From the NCBI RefSeq assembly GCF_945605565.1, contig NZ_OX216966.1, positions 6,006,001-6,070,000 of the forward strand: DNA of 64,000 nucleotides, read 5' to 3'. The DNA is from Paenibacillus dendritiformis. Lineage in GTDB: Bacteria; Bacillota; Bacilli; Paenibacillales; Paenibacillaceae. The position numbers were made by a program, and so were the translations under genes. Each line of letters begins with the position of its first letter. Position 1 is the stretch's first letter. The notes beneath the pieces were generated by a model. It made no database searches. It was not told where the DNA came from and saw nothing but the letters and a program-made list of their open reading frames with translations. Shown here piece after piece: positions 43,190 through 51,600 of the stretch.

Positions 43190-43927
43190 ATGAATCATTT
43201 ATATCTGCTTGAGATCGAGTTTGAATATAATGGACAGCAGCAGGCCATCACCCCGGTCCTGCTTCAGGATGGGAACGATACGATACTCGTCGACTGCGGG
43301 TATCCGGATTTCACGCATCTGCTTGAAGAAGCGGCCAACCGGGAGGGAATCCGTCTCGATTCGATGACGGCCTTGATCGTGACCCATCACGATATGGACC
43401 ACATCGGCTCGCTGGCCGCATTGAAGCGGGCATACCCGCGCATCAGAATCGTCGCGCATGAGCTGGAACAGCCGTACATCGAAGGCGAGCGCAAGCCGCT
43501 GCGACAGCAGCAGGCAGAATCCACGATCGACGACTTGCTGGAGGAAGCCAAGCCGGATGCGGAGCAGTTCATTCGCTTCCTGCAGTCGATCGAGCCGGCC
43601 CAGGTCGATCGGGCGGCGGCCCACGGAGAACGGCTGCCCTGGTGCGGCGGCATCGACATTGTCCATACCCCCGGGCACACGTCCGGACATATCTCGCTGT
43701 ATCTGCCCGCGAGCAAGACGCTCATCGCGGGAGACGCTGTCGTCATCGAAGACGGACAATTGAATATCGCCAATCCCCAGCATGCGTGGGATTTGAAGGA
43801 GGCCGTCCGCTCCGTCCAGCGCCTGCTCGACTACGACATTGAGCGAATCATTTGCTACCATGGGGGCCTATTCCGCGGCGATGCCCAGCAGGCGCTCCGG
43901 CAGCTCGTTCATGCCTATACGTCTTGA
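43190..43927 (+). CDS. Metallo-beta-lactamase-fold hydrolase
   Basis: A 245-residue MBL-fold enzyme. The metal motif THHDMDHIG is at about residues 65-73, further ligands lie in HTPGHTSGH (about 159-167) and IAGDAV (Asp near 183), and a final histidine is in CYHGG near 224. This glyoxalase II-like layout is used for thioester, lactone or phosphodiester hydrolysis; the substrate is unknown. The ribosome binding site (AGGAG) is spaced rather far from the ATG, so the start is uncertain. No operon partner is obvious. Confidence 0.87.
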   Translation: MNHLYLLEIEFEYNGQQQAITPVLLQDGNDTILVDCGYPDFTHLLEEAANREGIRLDSMTALIVTHHDMDHIGSLAALKRAYPRIRIVAHELEQPYIEGERKPLRQQQAESTIDDLLEEAKPDAEQFIRFLQSIEPAQVDRAAAHGERLPWCGGIDIVHTPGHTSGHISLYLPASKTLIAGDAVVIEDGQLNIANPQHAWDLKEAVRSVQRLLDYDIERIICYHGGLFRGDAQQALRQLVHAYTS

Positions 43928-44104
43928 GCAGGAACGAATTCCGGGCGGAATTCAATGCTTCGGCCGGACGATGATCATTTCATAATGGAGGGGATGTTAT
44001 GGAGTATATTCGTCCCGTATGAAACATGGGTAGCCGCGCCCTCATACAACCTGCTCGGAAGACTGGACAACCATCGTTAGAATGGCATCACATCCCCATG
44101 TTAA

Positions 44105-44473
44105 AAGGGGCTGTCTCATAAGCAGTTTTTAGCTGCAGCGAGACAGCTCACCTTACTTCTCACAGCGAAGTGGCTGAAAAAACTGTGAATATGCAGTTTT
44201 CCATGGTGACGTGTACACCGTTACAGGAGTTCCTGCAAAACGGCATCAATTTCAGACTATTCAATAGATCAAAGACAAAAAGCGATGAAAATAATGTACT
44301 TTTGCAGGAACTTCATCAAATAGCGCCTCAAATAACGAAAATTGCTGTATTAACGCAGGATTTCACTGCCTCATCCATCTTCTGTCGCTTTGCCCGCCGC
44401 CGTTTTCCCGCATCCACATTCTCTGTTGACCCGTTACCTCAATCATTATGCAATGCCTATGAGACACCCTCTT
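44105..44473. mobile_element. MITE-like element, about 369 bp
   Basis: Left end AAGGGGCTGTCTCATAAGC (44105-44123). The right end, read on the other strand, is AAGAGGGTGTCTCATAGGC (44455-44473). Sixteen of nineteen positions agree. A smaller inverted repeat (CAGTTTTTAGC with GCTGAAAAAACTG) lies inside the left end. There is no transposase and no clear target duplication. Confidence 0.6.
44190..44400. repeat. Dispersed TGCAG-rich noncoding repeat, copy B
   Basis: GAAAATAATGTACTTTTGCAGGA followed by TTCATCAAAT and AAAATTGCTGTATTAACGCAGGATTT parallels copy A at 11607-11800 (GAAATAATGTAATTTTGCAGGA and following) in order and spacing. Confidence 0.5.
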
Positions 44474-44495
44474 GCTTGTTGCTTGCGCCCGGCTT

Positions 44496-45245
44496 CTAAC
44501 GGCGGGCTATGATGAGGAAGCGCGCCGAATTGGTCTGAATGCCCCGCTCCGTCCGGTTCAACGCGACGAACCGCTCGAAACGTTCGGCATCCCCTTCGAC
44601 TTCTCCGAAGCAGGGGATGATCGGGGTATGCTTCAGCAGGAACAGCAGATCCTCTGCCGCCCGCATATATTCGACCGCATCGTATTCCTCACAATGAATC
44701 TCGGTGAAGCCTGCCTCCTTCAACTGCTCGGCGCAGCGGCACATCAGCGTTCCGTTCGGCTCGCCATAGGCCTGGCCGCGTCCGAACGCCTCCTTCACAT
44801 TCCATTTGTCGCGCTCGCTCACCTGCTGCGTGACGAATACGCCGCCTTCCGTCAGCACCCGGGCCACTTCCCCGGCGTGGAATGGAGCATGGCGGCAAAT
44901 GACGGCGTCGAACAGCCCGTCAGGGAACGTCAACTCTTCCGCATCCATGCATGCAAAGCGGACATGGCACGCGGACGAGCGGGCCGCATGACGCCGAGCT
45001 GTCTCAATCATGTCCGGCGAACGGTCGATCCCGATGGCCAGCCTCACGGCTTCCGCCAGCGGCAATAACGCCTCTCCTCCGCCGGTGCCGATATCAAGCA
45101 GCACATCGGCCGGCTTGCATAATTCCGTTACCTTCGCACCATAATCCCAAGCCGTGCCTTCGGTGACCGAACGCACAGACCGGAAATCCCAGCCGTTGAT
45201 CGCTCCAATCCGGTCATAAAAAGCTTTTTCATCAAATGCAATCAT
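44496..45245 (-). CDS. Class I SAM-dependent methyltransferase
   Basis: A 249-residue Rossmann-fold methyltransferase. SAM motif I is LLDIGTGGGEALLPL at about residues 49-63, an acidic end of motif II lies at AIGIDRSPDM, and CMDAEELTFPDGLFDAVIC gives the post-motif region. The C-terminal third is family-specific. It shares an unusual GWDF segment near the N-terminus with the methyltransferase at 45681, so the two are probably distant paralogues arranged divergently. The substrate is unknown. It is read toward the MITE-like element. Confidence 0.87.
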   Translation of the reverse strand: MIAFDEKAFYDRIGAINGWDFRSVRSVTEGTAWDYGAKVTELCKPADVLLDIGTGGGEALLPLAEAVRLAIGIDRSPDMIETARRHAARSSACHVRFACMDAEELTFPDGLFDAVICRHAPFHAGEVARVLTEGGVFVTQQVSERDKWNVKEAFGRGQAYGEPNGTLMCRCAEQLKEAGFTEIHCEEYDAVEYMRAAEDLLFLLKHTPIIPCFGEVEGDAERFERFVALNRTERGIQTNSARFLIIARR

Positions 45246-45454
45246 CGTTCATTCTCCTTCCAATGGATATCGCCTGACAGGTAAATGCTCTGCTCCAATC
45301 GCTCCGGTTCCGGGTCCCAAGGGCAGACTGATCCCTTGATGGCTGGCACGCGTATTAACCCAGCCCGGAGACTATCTACCTCGAACGATTCGAAACGGCA
45401 TTCCCATCACCCCGTTGGAAAGATATAATCAAATTATACGCATTCCGTAAGCAC

Positions 45455-45525
45455 TTCAACAAGCGACATTATCAAGCGGCATCATCAAGAGGATACATTC
45501 AAGAGGTATTCAATCAAGAGGGGTT
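45455..45525. repeat. Five imperfect 13-16-bp repeats (core TCAAG(A/C)GG)
   Basis: Successive units read CAACAAGCGACATT, ATCAAGCGGCATC, ATCAAGAGGATAC, ATTCAAGAGGTATTCA and ATCAAGAGGGG, directly upstream of the mini-ORF. Confidence 0.5.
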
Positions 45526-45563
45526 CATTAAAGCCCAACCTACCAATGGAAAGGAGAACGTCC

Positions 45564-45590
45564 ATGCGATCAATCGAGCACGAGACCTAA
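45564..45590 (+). CDS. Possible 8-residue upstream ORF
   Basis: MRSIEHET followed by TAA, with AAAGGAG seven bases upstream, about 90 bp before the methyltransferase start. The ribosome binding site is better than chance would need, so it may be a leader peptide or the remnant of a truncated gene. No hairpin typical of attenuation was found. Confidence 0.35.
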   Translation: MRSIEHET

Positions 45591-45680
45591 CAACCTTGCC
45601 CTTATGCCCGAGGTCCGCCGGATCGTATCCGTATAGAGTGACATTCGATTTGCGGAATAACGAACTGGAGGGACCTGGAT

Positions 45681-46448
45681 ATGATGACAAAAGACAAGCA
45701 ATTTCAATGGTGGATAGAACAAGCGAATCAGCCGTTCTCGGGATGGGATTTCTCGTATATTTCCGGAACGGGCCGCATGAGCAGCGACTGCTTGGACTGG
45801 TCGTACGGCAGCATGGCCATTCCGCTAATGCAGGGCGCGCAATCGATGCTGGATATGGGAACCGGCGGCGGCGAGCTTCTATCAAGACTGAGACCATGGC
45901 CGAAATCCGTCTGCGCCACGGAAGGCTATCCGCCGAATCTGCCCGTCGCCAAGGAACGGTTGGAGCCGCTGGGCGTGACGGTCCTCCCGGTGGAGGATGA
46001 CGAGCATCTCCCCTTCGAGACCGGCCAATTCGACCTCGTGCTGAACCAGCACGAATCCTATTCGCCGCGGGAGGTGCGGCGGGTACTCGCCGATGGCGGC
46101 TTCTTCTTCACCCAGCAAGCGGGCGGCAGCGATTGCTTCGAGATCAACGAACGGTTCAGAGTGCCGCTGAATGAAGAATTTGCGGAATGGAAGCTAGACA
46201 TCGCCGCGCGGGAAGCGCAGGAGCATCGCTTCGAGGTCGTGAAGCAAGCGGAGCAATTCCTGAGCCAACGCTTCTATGATGTCGGCGCGCTAGTCTACTA
46301 TTTGAAGGCCATTCCGTGGCAGATCCCCGATTTTGAGGTGGAAAAATATAGAGAAGAGCTTAACGGCATTCATCAGCTTATTGAGCGGCAAGGCTATTTC
46401 GAGGTGACGCAGCACCGGTTCTACTTGGTAGCCAAAGCGTTGTCCTAG
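45681..46448 (+). CDS. Class I SAM-dependent methyltransferase
   Basis: A 255-residue methyltransferase. Motif I is MLDMGTGGGELLSRL at about residues 56-70, the acidic residue after motif II is in ATEGYPPN, and post-motif region FDLVLNQHESY is at about 117-127. GGAGG lies nine bases before the ATG. Similarity in the N-terminal GWDF segment and overall layout links it to the divergent gene at 44496. It is followed by a perfect terminator. The substrate is unknown. Confidence 0.87.
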   Translation: MMTKDKQFQWWIEQANQPFSGWDFSYISGTGRMSSDCLDWSYGSMAIPLMQGAQSMLDMGTGGGELLSRLRPWPKSVCATEGYPPNLPVAKERLEPLGVTVLPVEDDEHLPFETGQFDLVLNQHESYSPREVRRVLADGGFFFTQQAGGSDCFEINERFRVPLNEEFAEWKLDIAAREAQEHRFEVVKQAEQFLSQRFYDVGALVYYLKAIPWQIPDFEVEKYREELNGIHQLIERQGYFEVTQHRFYLVAKALS

Positions 46449-46477
46449 TCCGGCCGCAACAGTGGCGCATCACACAA

Positions 46478-46507
46478 GGCCAGCCAGAATATCTGGCTGG
46501 CCCTTTT
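46478..46507 (+). terminator. Intrinsic terminator after methyltransferase
   Basis: A perfect 11-bp stem GGCCAGCCAGA/TCTGGCTGGCC with a 3-base ATA loop and a run of T. It separates the gene from the convergent ArsR-type gene. Confidence 0.9.
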
Positions 46508-47218
46508 TTACGAATCCGATCCTGGCTCCCGCTCCAAATCCATCCCGAATAGATCCTTGAAGCCTTGCTTGCCGGCCGCCGTAACCGTGACGGCCCTTGT
46601 CCCCGTCAGACGTTGAATCCAGCGAAGCTCTAACCATTTATCCAGAAGGGCATGGCCCAGCGCGCCCGCCAGATGATGGCGCCGCTCGCTCCAATCGAGA
46701 CAGCAATGGCTGAAAGAGCGCCGCTTGGCCCGGGTTCGCCCCAGATCGATGCCCACATCCGCCAAAAATTGCTCGCCGTTAGCCGTAACGGCGAATTCCT
46801 TCTCTCCCTTAATCAGGAGCCCTCTCGCCAGCAGCCCCTCCGTTACCTGTACCCCTGCAAATCCGGCCAGGTGATCATAGCAGGTTCTTGCATACCGAAC
46901 CGCCTTGTCCTCCACCGATTGCTTGAGAGACGAAATGACAGGAGGCGGGGCGATAGACAGCATCGTCTCCATAACATGGGCCACTTCTTGATTCCGGATG
47001 CCGTAATAACGGTGCCGCCCATGCTTCTCTACACGGACGACATCCGCTTCCGACAGCTTGGCCAGGTGGAAGCTGGCCGTCTGCGGCTTAATGCCCGCCA
47101 TATAGGCCAGTTCGCTCGCGGGATGGAAGCGGCCGTCCAGCAGCGCGGTCAATATGGCCGCCCGCGACGGCTCGCTGACAAGCGAAGCGATGATAGCGAC
47201 GTTCGCATTGGCTTTCAC
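46508..47218 (-). CDS. ArsR-family winged-helix regulator
   Basis: A 236-residue regulator. The ArsR/SmtB-type winged helix is at about residues 5-85 (SEPSRAAILTALLDGRFHPA; ELAYMAGIKPQTASFHLAKL), followed by a longer C-terminal domain than the usual 100-residue ArsR. No metal-binding cysteine pair like CxC is seen in the recognition helix. A GTG at 47218 with AAAGGGGA seven bases upstream is the best start; the ATG at 47242 lies in the operator-like palindrome. It is divergent from the flavin reductase-like gene, its probable target. Confidence 0.83.
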   Translation of the reverse strand: MKANANVAIIASLVSEPSRAAILTALLDGRFHPASELAYMAGIKPQTASFHLAKLSEADVVRVEKHGRHRYYGIRNQEVAHVMETMLSIAPPPVISSLKQSVEDKAVRYARTCYDHLAGFAGVQVTEGLLARGLLIKGEKEFAVTANGEQFLADVGIDLGRTRAKRRSFSHCCLDWSERRHHLAGALGHALLDKWLELRWIQRLTGTRAVTVTAAGKQGFKDLFGMDLEREPGSDS

Positions 47219-47240
47219 AATGATCTCCCCTTTGCATTCC

Positions 47241-47264
47241 ATATTTCGATGATAATTGAAATAT
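47241..47264. promoter_or_regulatory. Operator-like palindrome between arsR-like and flavin reductase genes
   Basis: ATATTTC, 10 bp, GAAATAT, with further partial symmetry in the centre, placed in the 95-bp divergent promoter region. Confidence 0.5.
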
Positions 47265-47313
47265 TGCTATTTTACAATAAATACGAATGACAAAGCCAAA
47301 GGAGAATACAAAC

Positions 47314-47934
47314 ATGAACCAAGCGAAATCTGTCGCCAAGACCAAAGTTATCCGCCCGAAAATTTTATATTACGGGATGCCTGTCATCTTGCTGAACACA
47401 TTGAATGAAGACGGAACGGTCAATATTAGCCCGATGTCCTCGTCCTGGGCCTTGGGAGATTCGATTGTCTTGGGAATCGGTCCCGGATCGAAGGCGCTCG
47501 AGAATGTGCAGCGTCATCCCGAGTGCGTCATCAATGTCCCCGGTCCGGATCTGTGGAAGCAGGTCGAGAAACTGGCTCCTTACACCGGGCGAAGCCCTGT
47601 CCCTGACTTTAAGAAACAGATGGGATTCACGTATCACAAAGACAAGTTCGAACTGAGCGGGTTGACTCCCGTTCCTTCAATGGCCGTGCAGCCGACACGA
47701 ATTGCGGAGTGCCCGCTTCAGATCGAGGCTCAAATCCGGCATATTCGGATCTCGGACAGCGCGCTGCCGTTCGCCATCGTCGAGACGCAGGCGATTCAGG
47801 TGCATGCTCACGAGGAGATGATTATCGGAGAGCATCATATCAACCCGAATCAGTGGAGCCCCCTCATTTATAATTTCCGCCACTACTTCGGTCTTGGCCC
47901 TGCGCTGGGCAAGACGTTCAAGTCGGAGACCTAA
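47314..47934 (+). CDS. Flavin reductase-like (FMN-binding split barrel) protein
   Basis: A 206-residue protein of the flavin reductase/DIM6-NTAB family. Family-like segments are LLNTLNEDGTVNISPMSSSWALGD at the start of the barrel, VINVPGPDLWKQVEKLA, and SDSALPFAIVETQAIQVHAHE near the C-terminus with INPNQWSPLIYNFRHYFGLG. It binds FMN and could reduce flavins or a small substrate. AAAGGAGA eight bases upstream sets the ATG at 47314. It is divergent from the ArsR-type regulator. Confidence 0.82.
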   Translation: MNQAKSVAKTKVIRPKILYYGMPVILLNTLNEDGTVNISPMSSSWALGDSIVLGIGPGSKALENVQRHPECVINVPGPDLWKQVEKLAPYTGRSPVPDFKKQMGFTYHKDKFELSGLTPVPSMAVQPTRIAECPLQIEAQIRHIRISDSALPFAIVETQAIQVHAHEEMIIGEHHINPNQWSPLIYNFRHYFGLGPALGKTFKSET

Positions 47935-48030
47935 GCGGAACCGACCGAGCCGGCGTCTTGGAACAACGATGAAGGCACGGACAGCCTTGCGGATCTTTCT
48001 GTCGACAACCGGCCGACATCAAGTATGATT

Positions 48031-48067
48031 AATGTATCGATACGATATATCTACTCGATATATTATT
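48031..48067. promoter_or_regulatory. CGATATAT repeats upstream of padR
   Basis: GTATCGATACGATATATCTACTCGATATATTATTG contains a short palindrome (TATCGATA) and two CGATATAT copies 14 bp apart, overlapping the likely promoter of the padR gene; a plausible self-binding site. Confidence 0.4.
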
Positions 48068-48092
48068 GTGCATGGCGAAGGGATGTCGGCAG

Positions 48093-48623
48093 ATGCTGGA
48101 ATATATTATTTTGGGCCTTCTGATGGAAGGCCCGATGAGCGGATATGAGATGAAGAAGACCATTGACAGCTCGGTTGGCCTGTTCTACCGGGCGAGCTAC
48201 GGCAGCCTCTATCCCGCGTTGAAGCGGTTGGCGGATAAGGGGCTCCTGTCGGCAGCCGAGGCCGAAGGCGGCAGGAACAAAAAAGAATATACGCTGCTTC
48301 CCGCAGAGAAGGAACAGTTTGTGAACTGGCTGACCGAGCCGCTTCCCGTCTCCCGCAATGAAGTGCTGCTTCGCATTTTCTTTTACGATTACTTGGATGA
48401 AGACACGCGGCTAGCGCGCCTGGCCGAGTACGAGAACAAGCTTGAATCCGAGATGAGGCGGCTTCAGGGCGTGCAGGAGATTGTAGCGGGGGAACTGGAG
48501 CAGATTGAACACCCGGAGACCTACTATTACCGCGTGTCCGTGCTCACCTATGGATTGCATTATTTCGGAATGGAGAAGAAGTGGATGCAAGTCATTAAGC
48601 AGCGGGGGGAAATGAAACCATGA
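48093..48623 (+). CDS. PadR-family transcriptional regulator
   Basis: A 176-residue PadR repressor. The N-terminal winged helix spans residues 1-80 (ILGLLMEGPMSGYEMKKTI; SYGSLYPALKRLADKGLL), and the C-terminal Vir-type helical dimerisation domain contains a clear coiled coil (about 105-140). The ATG at 48093 has GAAGGGA upstream. It overlaps the CPBP protease gene by four bases (ATGA), so both form one unit and the repressor probably controls it. The ligand is unknown. Confidence 0.9.
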   Translation: MLEYIILGLLMEGPMSGYEMKKTIDSSVGLFYRASYGSLYPALKRLADKGLLSAAEAEGGRNKKEYTLLPAEKEQFVNWLTEPLPVSRNEVLLRIFFYDYLDEDTRLARLAEYENKLESEMRRLQGVQEIVAGELEQIEHPETYYYRVSVLTYGLHYFGMEKKWMQVIKQRGEMKP

Positions 48624-49363
48624 CTTTACCAGACACAGAATCATTTTCGAAGAAGCGCCCGGTATTGACGGTCGTGTTGGTGCAGCTGCTATCATTGCTT
48701 GTCGTCTTCGCCGCCGGAGCGTATGCCACGATCAAGCAGCTTCCTTATACATCAGCGGTGATGATCGCCTTCATTCCGATTGCGCTTGCGCTGCTCTGTT
48801 ACATGACAATCAAAAAGAGATGGGCGCACTACGGGTTCCGCTCGCCCTCCACTCTTCATGCCCGAGACTGGATCGACTACGTCCCTTTGCTTGTCGTGCT
48901 TGTCATTCTCAGCATCAAAAACTTTCATGACATTTCGCTATCCGAAGCCGGCTTTTTCCTGCTCTTCACGCTGCTCATCGCCTTCGTGGAGGAGATGATA
49001 TACAGAGGATTGATTCTGAGGACCCTTATCCGCAAAAACGCCGCCGCAGCCGTGATCACATCCAGCGTTCTCTTCTCCTTGACCCATATGATCAATATGC
49101 TGTCGGGACAGAATGCGGCGGACACCGTTAAGCAGTTGGTCTATGCGCTGCTGGTCGGCTTCGTGCTCGCCCTGCTGATGGTGAAGCATCACAATATCTA
49201 TCCGTTGATTCTGTTTCACTTCGTTCATAACTTTATTGAGTTCATCGGGAACGAGAGCAACCTAATCCATGCTTCCCTCGTTTTCCTCGTACTGGGCGCG
49301 CATTGTGTCTGGCTGCTGATCAGTGCAAGAACTTCCGCCCCCAAGACAACCGCTTCGCTCTGA
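48620..49363 (+). CDS. CPBP family intramembrane metalloprotease
   Basis: A 247-residue membrane protein with about seven hydrophobic segments. It carries the ABI/CPBP motifs: EEMIYRG (motif 1, about residues 115-121), FSLTHMINM (motif 2, about 150-158) and FHFVHNF (motif 3, about 195-201). Such proteins resemble CAAX prenyl proteases and are often bacteriocin self-immunity or membrane-quality factors in Bacillota. It is translationally coupled to padR. No bacteriocin precursor was recognised nearby. Confidence 0.9.
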   Translation: MTLPDTESFSKKRPVLTVVLVQLLSLLVVFAAGAYATIKQLPYTSAVMIAFIPIALALLCYMTIKKRWAHYGFRSPSTLHARDWIDYVPLLVVLVILSIKNFHDISLSEAGFFLLFTLLIAFVEEMIYRGLILRTLIRKNAAAAVITSSVLFSLTHMINMLSGQNAADTVKQLVYALLVGFVLALLMVKHHNIYPLILFHFVHNFIEFIGNESNLIHASLVFLVLGAHCVWLLISARTSAPKTTASL

Positions 49364-49485
49364 ACCTCATCGCCCGAACAACCTCCGCATGGACACGGTC
49401 TTCTCCGTATTTATGCGGTTTTTTACATATTCCTGTCCCTCCCGGGAAGACTAATTCAAAAATCGGGAAAGGCTGGGATAAGTAC

Positions 49486-50202
49486 ATGATGGAGGAAACC
49501 TGGGTCGTCATCGTTCGATCCATAATCGCCTTCTTCAGCCTCGTGATCTATACACGGCTATTAGGCAAGCAGCAAATGGGGTCCCTCTCCTACTTCGACT
49601 ACATTAACGGCATCACGATCGGGTCATTGGCAGGGACGTTGGCGACCGATCTGTCATCGAAGGGCTGGCTGCATTTTATCGGACTTACCGTGTTCGTAAT
49701 CATTACGTTTCTATTCCAGATTTGGACATTGAAAAGCCGATTTTTCTCCAAAGTGATAGATTCCGAACCGACCGTAGTGATTCAGCATGGCAAAATTTTA
49801 GAACAGAACTTAAAGAAAATGCGTATCCGCTTCGATGAAATCATGATGCTGCTGCGCGAGAAAGATACATTCGATATCACCAAGGTCGAATACGCTATCC
49901 TGGAGCCGAACGGGGGACTCTCCGTCTTGCTCAAATCCGAAGAGCAGCCGTTGACGCCGAAAGATCTGAATCGGACGGTCACGCCTGCCCGCATGATGAC
50001 GGACGTCGTGCATGAAGGCAAAATTTTGACCAATAACCTCCAACGGAGGAATAAGACGACGAAATGGCTTCATCATGAACTCAAGAAGCAAGGGGTCGAA
50101 AATATCAAGCAAGTCAGCTTTGCCGCCATCCTGCCAGACGACACGCTATATGTTGACTTGTACAAAGATAATCTGTCCAATGAAACGGATAACCGCGAAT
50201 AG
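49486..50202 (+). CDS. DUF421 (YetF/YdfS-like) membrane protein
   Basis: A 238-residue protein with three N-terminal membrane segments (about residues 5-75; SIIAFFSLVIYTRLLGKQQM) and a C-terminal cytoplasmic DUF421 domain with LEPNGGLSVL and DTLYVDLYKDN. Family members such as YetF and YdfS are linked to spore or stress physiology, without a defined reaction. The start lies at one of two adjacent ATGs (49486 or 49489); the ribosome binding site is weak. It is followed 20 bp later by a DUF4363 gene, a pairing commonly seen in Bacillota. Confidence 0.87.
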   Translation: MMEETWVVIVRSIIAFFSLVIYTRLLGKQQMGSLSYFDYINGITIGSLAGTLATDLSSKGWLHFIGLTVFVIITFLFQIWTLKSRFFSKVIDSEPTVVIQHGKILEQNLKKMRIRFDEIMMLLREKDTFDITKVEYAILEPNGGLSVLLKSEEQPLTPKDLNRTVTPARMMTDVVHEGKILTNNLQRRNKTTKWLHHELKKQGVENIKQVSFAAILPDDTLYVDLYKDNLSNETDNRE

Positions 50203-50222
50203 TTCATAGCGAGGTGAGCAGC

Positions 50223-50594
50223 ATGCAAATGAGAAAATGGCTGATGTTGGCCTTGGCCGCTCTTCTTCTCGTATTTTTCGGCGCCGTCCTCGGCTCGGGC
50301 AATTTTTTGAAGCAGCCGCTGGGCAAAGAGGACCGGCTTCTTGAAGCGGTCCAGTCCATAGAACAGCATATTGAGAAGAAGAATTGGAAGCAGGCCAAGG
50401 ACAAAGTCGAATACGCCTCCAATGCATGGAGACGTATTGTCAATCGGATTCAATACAGCGTCGAACGCGAATACATGTACGATATTTCCGGCATCCTCAG
50501 CCGCATCCGGGGAGGAATCGTAGCCAAGGACGATGCCGCGGTCATGGAAGAAGTTTATTTTTTCTACGAGCTATGGGACAATCTCGGACGCTAA
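50223..50594 (+). CDS. DUF4363 family protein
   Basis: A 123-residue protein with one N-terminal membrane helix (MLALAALLLVFFGAVLG) and a helical extracytoplasmic domain (WKQAKDKVEYASNAWRRI; YMYDISGILSRIRGGI). It matches the DUF4363 partner of DUF421 proteins. GAGGTG six bases upstream fixes the start at 50223. Its stop codon overlaps the stop of the opposing gene. Function is unknown; a role together with the DUF421 protein is likely. Confidence 0.82.
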   Translation: MQMRKWLMLALAALLLVFFGAVLGSGNFLKQPLGKEDRLLEAVQSIEQHIEKKNWKQAKDKVEYASNAWRRIVNRIQYSVEREYMYDISGILSRIRGGIVAKDDAAVMEEVYFFYELWDNLGR

Positions 50595-51580
50595 CTCACG
50601 CACTCCCGCGTCAATGCTTCATACATCCGCTCCAGCGCCGCGACCCCTTGCTCCTCCGCTGCCTTGGCGGCCTTCAGGAGAGCCTCCGCCTCGCTTGCGC
50701 TGGCCGGATCGTTAGGCTCTCCGCCCTGCGGGAAGGGGAACAGCCGCTGCAGCCCGCGGAGCGCTTCCGCCACGGCTCCATAATGCTTCGCCGCTTCTGC
50801 GCCAAGCCGGCGGAGCGCTTCCTCCCGCTCGGAATCCCCCGTCCATCGTTCCGGGAACGACTCCAGGAAGCGAACCCCGAACTCGCGGGCGCAGCAGACG
50901 ACCGCCGTATTATACGCATTGCCGAACGGATCAACGGTCCGGTGGCGGAAGGCCTCCATCCAGGCGTCATAGCCCGCCAGGCCGTGCTTGTATTCCGCCG
51001 ACAAGGACGGCGCCTGTCCCCGCGCGAATTCAATTATCGACCGCAGTCCCTTCGTCCACGCCTCCAGCGGATCGACGTCATGACTGTCCGTAACCCGCAG
51101 CATATAGACGAACTTCATCGGCAGCTCGTTCAGCTTCGTGTAAGGAAGCGCCCCATCCTGCCGCGGATCGCGGCAGTACAGCTCCTGCTTCTCATCGTCA
51201 TAGCCGTAGATCAGCCCGAACTCCGGCACGAACAGACTCCAACCGATAACCGGCAACCCCCGATCGATGCTCGCTTGGGCGAACTCGATCGCTTCCCTTA
51301 GCTGCTCGGGCGTTGCGGGCGTAGAGAAGCCGTGCAGCGGCTCCGTCGCGAAGCCCAACAGATGAAGGCCATCCTCCAGCAGCTGTTCGGGATCGAACAT
51401 CGTGGGACCGGCCGCGTTCACATCCCCCGGATGAATATTAATGCGGAAGGCATGTCCCGACACCCCCATGACATCGGTCAGTGTATAGTGCTCCTTCTTG
51501 TCGGTGTACGGCAGCAGCGCATAGATCGCCTGCGCGGCGGAGGTCCATGTCATCGTCCAATCGTTGCAAGTTGTGGTCAT
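50591..51580 (-). CDS. Uncharacterised protein coupled to ECF sigma factor (BtrH/C39-like N-terminus suspected)
   Basis: A 329-residue protein I do not firmly recognise. The first 200 residues contain DVMGVSGHAFRINIHPG, GWSLFVPEFGLIYGYDDE and KQELYCRDPR, which resembles BtrH-type or peptidase C39-like cysteine domains found next to sigma factors in Paenibacillus. A conserved catalytic Cys-His pair is not obvious. The C-terminal third is helical and alanine-rich. The start at 51580 has GGGGAG nine bases upstream; extending the frame upstream only overlaps the sigma gene. It follows that gene by 20 bp. Confidence 0.6.
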   Translation of the reverse strand: MTTTCNDWTMTWTSAAQAIYALLPYTDKKEHYTLTDVMGVSGHAFRINIHPGDVNAAGPTMFDPEQLLEDGLHLLGFATEPLHGFSTPATPEQLREAIEFAQASIDRGLPVIGWSLFVPEFGLIYGYDDEKQELYCRDPRQDGALPYTKLNELPMKFVYMLRVTDSHDVDPLEAWTKGLRSIIEFARGQAPSLSAEYKHGLAGYDAWMEAFRHRTVDPFGNAYNTAVVCCAREFGVRFLESFPERWTGDSEREEALRRLGAEAAKHYGAVAEALRGLQRLFPFPQGGEPNDPASASEAEALLKAAKAAEEQGVAALERMYEALTRECVS

Positions 51581-51600
51581 TTTTCCGTGCTCCCCTCGGA

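Larger units (their letters stand above)
43928..44495. other. Noncoding interval carrying a MITE-like element
   Basis: No gene is supported here. Most of the interval is a 369-bp element with imperfect terminal inverted repeats, which also contains copy B of the dispersed TGCAG repeat. An open frame at 44170-44499 lacks a ribosome binding site and recognisable features. Confidence 0.6.
45246..45680. other. Divergent spacer with short repeats and a mini-ORF
   Basis: 435 bp between two methyltransferase genes. It holds five imperfect repeats of ATCAAG-type units at about 45455-45525 and a short, well-initiated open frame at 45564-45590. Otherwise nothing is recognised. Confidence 0.5.

Noticed and set aside
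44170..44499. Protein gene of 109 codons
   Set aside because: Lies inside the MITE-like element, has no ribosome binding site and no recognisable features.
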